This document shows positions 6,469-10,497 of a stretch of DNA of 10,497 nucleotides, piece by piece. The DNA lies in NCBI GenBank assembly GCA_964506935.1, contig CAZDOD010000100.1:1-10497 (forward strand). Direction: 5' to 3'. Source of the DNA: CAZDOD01 sp964506935. Its GTDB lineage: Bacteria; Desulfobacterota; Zymogenia; Zymogenales; Zymogenaceae. The notes beneath the pieces were generated by a model that was given only the letters and a program-made list of their open reading frames with translations, was not told where the DNA came from and made no database searches. The stretch's first letter is position 1; every line of letters starts with the position of its first letter. Both the position numbers and the translations under genes were made by a program.

Positions 6469-8478
6469 CTATTTCCCGATTAGCTTAAGTGCCTTATCTG
6501 CGATATCTTCGGGCGAAAAGCCGAATTTCTTAAACAGGGCGTCTGCGGGAGCGGAAGCCCCGAACCCATCCATCCCGATAGCCAGGCCGTCCCCCCCGAC
6601 ATACCTCTCCCACCCGAAGGTCGATGCGGCCTCGATGGAGAGCTTCTTCACACCCGCTGGAAGCACATCCTTGCGGTATGATTCGGGCTCGGAATCGAAG
6701 ATCTCGAAGCTCGCCACGTTAACGACCCTGACTCCAACCCTCTTTTCGGAAAGGATTTTTTTCACATCGAGGGCCGTGTGGACCTCCGAGCCCGAAGCGA
6801 TGATAACGAGGTCGGGCGTTTTATCAGTATCGGAGAGTATATAGCCACCCCTCTTAATCCCGTCGGCACCGGCGTATTTTTCTCTATCCAGTATCGGGAG
6901 GCCCTGCCGGGAGAGAACGATCGCAGTCGGCCCATTTCTCCTTTTTACGGCGATCTCCCATGCGTATGTAGTCTCAACACCATCGGCCGGCCTGACCACG
7001 ACGAGGTTCGGTACGGCCCTCAGGCTCGAAAGCTGTTCGACCGGCTGATGTGTCGGGCCGTCCTCGCCCAGACCTATGCTGTCGTGAGTAAAGACATAGA
7101 TGACGCCGAGGCCCATCAGCGCCGCGAGCCTCATGGCCGGACGCATATAGTCCGAGAATATCAGAAAAGTCCCGCCGTATGGGATCAGACCCGAAAGGGC
7201 CATCCCGTTTAGAATCGCCCCCATCGAGTGTTCCCTCACGCCGAAGCGCAGGTTTCGGCCATCGAAATTTTTACGCTGGATATCGTGATAACTTTTAAGA
7301 TAGGTATTGTTTGAGGGGGCGAGGTCGGCAGAACCTCCAATGAGGGTGGGAAGGATTTCTGCAAGATTTTGCAAGACCTCGCCAGATGCCGCTCTCGTGG
7401 CGATCTTTTTATCCTTCGGGAACTCAATCTTGGTCTTTTCCTCCCAATTTTCGGGTAGCTTCCCGCCCGCGAGGTCTCTCAATTCCTTCGCCTCGTCAGG
7501 ATATCGCCTCTCATATTCCCCGACCATCTCGGCCCACTTTTCGGCATCCCTAATCTTCTCACCTATTACACCATCGAAGAACTCGCTGACATCGGTGGGG
7601 ACGTAAAACGTCTTGTCCTTGGGCCAGCCGAGATTCTCCTTTGTCTTTACCACCTCATCTTCGCCCAGTGGCGCACCGTGGGCCTTTTCCGAATCCTGCT
7701 TTGACGGGCTCCCGTATCCGATGTGTGTCCTTATTTTAATAAGCGAGGGCCTTTCGGCCTCATTTATGGCACGGCCGATCGCCGACTCGATGTCTTTTAC
7801 ATCATTTCCGTCGCCGACGGAGAGGACCAACCAGCCCATAGCGCGAAACTTCTGGCCGACATCCTCGGTAAATGTGATCTCCGTTTTCCCCTCGATTGAG
7901 ATCCTGTTGTCGTCATAGAGGTATACGATATTAGATAAGCCCAAATGACCAGCGAGCGAAGCCGCCTCCGATGAAATCCCCTCCATGAGGTCGCCGTCGC
8001 TTATAATCGAAAATACCCTCTCTCCAGTTACATCATACCCTTTTTTGTTGTATCGGGTTGCAAGATATCTCAACCCTATCGCCATCCCTATACCTGTGGC
8101 GAAGCCCTGCCCCAAAGGCCCTGTCGTCATCTCGACACCGGGGGTCACCCCGTATTCAGGGTGGCCGGGCGTCTTGCTCCCAAGCTGTCTGAAGTCCTTT
8201 ATATCGTCAATAGAAATATCATAGCCCAAAAGATGAAGGAGGGAATATAAAAGCATCGAGCCGTGCCCGGCCGATAAGACAAAGCGGTCCCTCCCCATCC
8301 ATCCGGGGTCCTTCGGGTTGAATCTCAAAAATCGGGTAAAAAGCGTATAGGCCATGGCCGCGGCCCCCATAGGCATGCCGGGGTGTCCGGACTTCGCTTG
8401 CTGGACGGCGTCAACCGATAGCATCCTTATGGTATTGATGCAAAGGTTCTCAATATCCTTTTTTGCCTTTATCTTCAC
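6469..8478 (-). CDS. tkt: Transketolase
   Basis: This thiamine-diphosphate enzyme moves two-carbon ketol units between pentose phosphate and glycolytic sugars. All 669 residues are present in one chain, as in E. coli TktA, unlike the split N/C forms. Motifs in order: SGHPGMPMG at 30-38, GHGSMLLYSL from 71, TTGPLGQG at 118-125, the cofactor/Mg motif SDGDLMEG at 160-167 continuing to the DDN at 189-191, FGVREH at 412-417 with catalytic Glu416, and HDSIGLGEDGPTHQPVE at 465-481. The start is GTG, 3 nt after the glk stop codon. GAGG in the end of glk provides the ribosome site, so translation is probably coupled. An ATG 4 nt upstream is out of frame. It is the middle gene of the operon with glk and fba, the entry and branching points of sugar metabolism. 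Confidence 0.96.
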   Translation of the reverse strand: MKIKAKKDIENLCINTIRMLSVDAVQQAKSGHPGMPMGAAAMAYTLFTRFLRFNPKDPGWMGRDRFVLSAGHGSMLLYSLLHLLGYDISIDDIKDFRQLGSKTPGHPEYGVTPGVEMTTGPLGQGFATGIGMAIGLRYLATRYNKKGYDVTGERVFSIISDGDLMEGISSEAASLAGHLGLSNIVYLYDDNRISIEGKTEITFTEDVGQKFRAMGWLVLSVGDGNDVKDIESAIGRAINEAERPSLIKIRTHIGYGSPSKQDSEKAHGAPLGEDEVVKTKENLGWPKDKTFYVPTDVSEFFDGVIGEKIRDAEKWAEMVGEYERRYPDEAKELRDLAGGKLPENWEEKTKIEFPKDKKIATRAASGEVLQNLAEILPTLIGGSADLAPSNNTYLKSYHDIQRKNFDGRNLRFGVREHSMGAILNGMALSGLIPYGGTFLIFSDYMRPAMRLAALMGLGVIYVFTHDSIGLGEDGPTHQPVEQLSSLRAVPNLVVVRPADGVETTYAWEIAVKRRNGPTAIVLSRQGLPILDREKYAGADGIKRGGYILSDTDKTPDLVIIASGSEVHTALDVKKILSEKRVGVRVVNVASFEIFDSEPESYRKDVLPAGVKKLSIEAASTFGWERYVGGDGLAIGMDGFGASAPADALFKKFGFSPEDIADKALKLIGK

Positions 8479-8481
8479 CCA

Positions 8482-9513
8482 TTACCTCACGAGAGATTCA
8501 TAGTAAATATCGGCGTAACTTGCCGCCCCGATCAGTTGAGCGTACTGGTTTTTTATGACATAAAGGGGTATCTTTTCCATTACCTTCTTTAGCCTCCCCT
8601 TTTTGAGGAATGCCTCAAGCCCCCCCCTTTCTTTAAAGGCGGAAATTATATTAGGCCCTATCCCGCCGCCGATAAAGACACCCCCCCTTGCCATGAGTAT
8701 GAGCGCGAGGTTTCCGGCCTCGGCACCGTAGGCGGAAATGAAAATATCGAGCGTCTTTTTTGCGATCGGGGATTTTCCCTCGATCCCCCTTTCGATTATC
8801 ACGGGATTCGGGTCTGAGTCTAAAATCTCCCTTTCGGCCTCGGGATCGGCCTTTTGTTTTTTTACGTCCCTTAAAAATTCATAGATTGATGTGATGCCTG
8901 GGCCCGAGATGACACGCTCCTTGCTGACCCGTCCGAATTTTTCTTTTAGATACCTTGTGAGCTCGATCTCGATCTCACACCTGGGCGAAAAGTCAGCGTG
9001 CCCCCCCTCGGATGGACAGGGGCACGACACCGCCCCCCCGTCAGGGCCCGGGACTATAAATGCCTCTCCGAGACCCGTCCCCGCCGCGATGACGGCCCTT
9101 ATACCGCCCTCGTCGGGCGAGCCCTCGTTGAGGACGAAGATGTCGCCTGCCCCTTTCACCTTTTCCAATTCCAAAATTCCGTATCCCAGCGCCACGATGT
9201 CGTTTATAATCAAACACTCTTTTGCCTTCGTAATGGATAAAACCTCTTTCTTCCTTATAATCCAGGGGAGGTTTGTGGCCTTGACCTCCCCTCCCTCGAC
9301 CGGGCCCGCCACCCCGAGAGAGACAACATCTATCTTGATCTTTGGAGCGAGAAAATTAGAAAATATCGAGGAAAAGGAGGAAAAATCACGGTTTTTGAAC
9401 ACATCTCTCGAGATGCACTCGAGCTCACCTGTGGCACTTTGAGACCTCTGAAAGAGTCCGAGCCTCGTCTTTGTTCCGCCTATGTCTCCCGCAAGGATCA
9501 TAAGTCTTTTCAC
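8482..9513 (-). CDS. glk: Glucokinase (Glk family)
   Basis: It phosphorylates glucose to glucose 6-phosphate with ATP. At 343 aa it is slightly longer than the E. coli enzyme. It shows the ASKHA actin-like fold: the phosphate loop GDIGGTKTRLGL at 9-20, GVAGPVEGG near 67-75, TNLPW at 80-84, LIINDIVALGYG with catalytic base Asp105, AAGTGLGEAF at 143-152, PSEGGHADFSP at 167-177 with sugar-binding Glu169 and His172, ERVISGPG near 204, and GGGIGPN in the C-terminal half. The GTG start at 9513 follows a GGGAAG-type ribosome site; an ATG at 9501 would remove four residues. It heads the glk-tkt-fba operon and is divergent from the SCP2-E1 gene. Its reading frame contains four runs of 7-8 G on the coding strand, all in frame as Gly-Gly codons. 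Confidence 0.93.
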   Translation of the reverse strand: MKRLMILAGDIGGTKTRLGLFQRSQSATGELECISRDVFKNRDFSSFSSIFSNFLAPKIKIDVVSLGVAGPVEGGEVKATNLPWIIRKKEVLSITKAKECLIINDIVALGYGILELEKVKGAGDIFVLNEGSPDEGGIRAVIAAGTGLGEAFIVPGPDGGAVSCPCPSEGGHADFSPRCEIEIELTRYLKEKFGRVSKERVISGPGITSIYEFLRDVKKQKADPEAEREILDSDPNPVIIERGIEGKSPIAKKTLDIFISAYGAEAGNLALILMARGGVFIGGGIGPNIISAFKERGGLEAFLKKGRLKKVMEKIPLYVIKNQYAQLIGAASYADIYYESLVR

Positions 9514-9557
9514 TCACTTCCCATCCGGTAAATTATCCCCCGACCCAAATAAACACT

Positions 9558-9583
9558 CCCTCCCAAACTCACCCCCCTCCCCC
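9558..9583 (-). promoter_or_regulatory. Canonical G-quadruplex motif in the glk leader
   Basis: On the minus strand there are G-tracts of 5, 6, 3 and 3 with loops of 1, 7 and 1 nt. This fits the standard G3+N1-7 pattern. Two further G-tracts follow closer to glk. The motif lies about 45-70 nt upstream of the GTG start, so it would be in the mRNA if transcription begins at the -10 at 9662-9667. A regulatory effect is not shown by sequence alone. Confidence 0.45.
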
Positions 9584-9642
9584 GCCGAAAATTCAGCATA
9601 CCACAACTGCTTATCTTATAAAAGTCCTTATTTAGAAAAATC

Positions 9643-9669
9643 TTGACACCAACTCGAAGCTATTATATT
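9643..9669 (+). promoter_or_regulatory. Candidate promoter for the SCP2-E1 fusion gene
   Basis: A perfect TTGACA -35 (9643-9648) is followed by an AT-rich stretch. TATATT (9664-9669) gives a 15-nt spacer, TATTTA (9666-9671) a 17-nt spacer and TATAAG (9670-9675) a 21-nt spacer, so the exact -10 is uncertain. A leader of about 60 nt would precede the ATG at 9737. Confidence 0.45.
9662..9667 (-). promoter_or_regulatory. Candidate -10 box for the glk-tkt-fba operon
   Basis: A perfect TATAAT occurs on the minus strand. The best -35 is weak: TTCAAA at 9692-9687 with a 19-nt spacer. It overlaps the -10 region of the opposite-strand promoter, so the two transcription units would compete for polymerase. 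The leader would be about 140 nt and include the G-quadruplex motif. Confidence 0.35.
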
Positions 9670-9736
9670 TATAAGGTGTTGATTTTTTTGAAAAACTTCC
9701 CACAAAAAGCCGATGGTGTCATATGGAGTAATAATA

Positions 9737-10497
9737 ATGAAACCATACCAAGACAGAGAAGAGATGGTAAATATCCTGTCCGCCCTCTGGGACAAGATAT
9801 TGAGCAATCCCGAGATCGTAAAATCAATCTCCGGGGTAAAGCTCATCGTCAAATTTCGCCTCACCGACCCCGACGCAGACCTCTATATAGACACGAGGGG
9901 GGAAAGACCGACATTTTTCTGGGACCCGACCGATAAGATCGATCCCGATGTTGAGATGATTCTGTCTTCCGAGACGAGCCACAAGTTCTGGATGGAGGAC
10001 CTCAACGTCCCCCTCGCCATCGCGGGGAGAAAGATAATCGCAAAGGGCTCGATACAAAAGGCCCTAAAACTCCTTCCGGCGCTAAAGCCGGCCTTCGCCC
10101 TCTACCCTCCGCTCCTTCGCGAAGTGGGGAGGGGTGACCTACTCGAAGAAGAAAAAAGGCCGAAAAGGAAGATGCGTCTAATATCTTTTATGAAAAGGGC
10201 CGGGAAGATGAAGAGGACATACGATCTTTCGGCCGTCCCGACCTTTCCTTTGGAATTTATCGATGAAAGGCCGAAAAAGGATTCGGCGCCCAAGAGCTCA
10301 ACACCGAGAAAGGCCACCGACCTCGACATCCTCAAGGTCATGCATACGATACGCGCCTTCGAGGAGCACCTCTCCGTCGCATTCAGGGACGGTAAGATAC
10401 CGACCGAGGCGATCCACCTCTCGATTGGGCAGGAGGCAGTGGCGGCGGGAGTCTGTTTAAATCTCAGAGACACCGACTACCTCAACACAACCCATCG
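9737..10497 (+). CDS. SCP2-domain / thiamine-dependent dehydrogenase E1 alpha fusion, N-terminal 253 residues, cut by window edge
   Basis: One uninterrupted frame runs from ATG 9737 to the window edge. Residues 1 to about 130 resemble an SCP2 (sterol carrier protein 2) lipid-binding domain: a FRLTDPDADLYI strand near 40-51, PDVEMILSSETSHKFW near 70-85, then PLAIAGRKIIAKGSIQKAL, matching the family's use-and-repeat pattern ending in the conserved K-G-S/D region. Residues 131-193 are a linker rich in Lys, Arg and Pro. From about 194 the chain reads as the start of a 2-oxoacid dehydrogenase E1 alpha subunit of the pyruvate/acetoin/branched-chain type: MHTIRAFEEHL, then HLSIGQEAVAAGVC (227-240), and DTDYLNTTH running into the edge. 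The thiamine motif lies outside. TGGAG (9724-9728) sits 8 nt before the ATG. Arg codon choice (AGG/AGA dominant) is alike in both halves, giving no sign of recent joining of foreign DNA. The E1 assignment is firm to family level; the substrate is unknown. Confidence 0.82.
   Translation, partial: MKPYQDREEMVNILSALWDKILSNPEIVKSISGVKLIVKFRLTDPDADLYIDTRGERPTFFWDPTDKIDPDVEMILSSETSHKFWMEDLNVPLAIAGRKIIAKGSIQKALKLLPALKPAFALYPPLLREVGRGDLLEEEKRPKRKMRLISFMKRAGKMKRTYDLSAVPTFPLEFIDERPKKDSAPKSSTPRKATDLDILKVMHTIRAFEEHLSVAFRDGKIPTEAIHLSIGQEAVAAGVCLNLRDTDYLNTTH

Noticed and set aside
8891..9442. 183-codon plus-strand open frame
   Set aside because: It lies wholly antisense to glucokinase, whose motifs are intact, and shows low-complexity Ser/Pro composition.
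10102..10473. 123-codon minus-strand open frame
   Set aside because: It is antisense to the SCP2-E1 fusion frame, which carries recognisable E1 motifs through this stretch.

Overview
The window is ordinary bacterial chromosome with nine complete and two end-truncated protein genes, packed tightly on both strands. No tRNA, rRNA, CRISPR array or insertion sequence was seen. The DNA is roughly half GC. Codon choice leans on AGG for arginine (6 of 10 Arg codons in the dapL fragment), ATA for isoleucine and GGG/CCC for glycine/proline. The LL-diaminopimelate aminotransferase route to lysine, class II aldolase, many lipid-type domains and the Gram-negative style lipoprotein suggest a Desulfobacterota/Deltaproteobacteria-like or related anaerobic lineage. 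That placement is inference and is weak without a database search.

Region 1 (1-3960, minus strand). A strong sigma70-type promoter (TTGACC, 17 nt, TATAAT, at 3957 down to 3929) reads leftward into a five-gene run: a small two-helix membrane protein, an RmuC-family protein, dapB (dihydrodipicolinate reductase), a fumarylacetoacetate hydrolase (FAH) family enzyme, and dapL (LL-diaminopimelate aminotransferase, cut by the left edge). DapB and DapL catalyse successive steps: DapB makes tetrahydrodipicolinate and DapL converts it directly to LL-diaminopimelate for lysine and peptidoglycan. A weak terminator-like hairpin lies between the FAH gene and dapL.

Region 2 (4025-5314, plus strand). A perfect consensus promoter (TTGACA, 17 nt, TATAAT) diverges from the first and drives a 95-residue secreted protein of unknown function, followed by a TPR lipoprotein. 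A 5'-terminal stem-loop sits at the predicted start of this transcript.

Region 3 (5522-9513, minus strand). A compact sugar operon encodes glucokinase, transketolase and class II fructose-bisphosphate aldolase, with gaps of only 3 and 23 nt. Together they feed glucose into glycolysis and exchange carbon with the pentose phosphate pathway. The leader upstream of glk contains a canonical G-quadruplex motif.

Region 4 (9737 to the right edge, plus strand). A divergently transcribed gene encodes an SCP2 (sterol carrier protein 2)-like domain, a basic linker, and the beginning of a thiamine-diphosphate 2-oxoacid dehydrogenase E1 alpha domain, all in one uninterrupted frame. This domain fusion is the most unusual item in the window.
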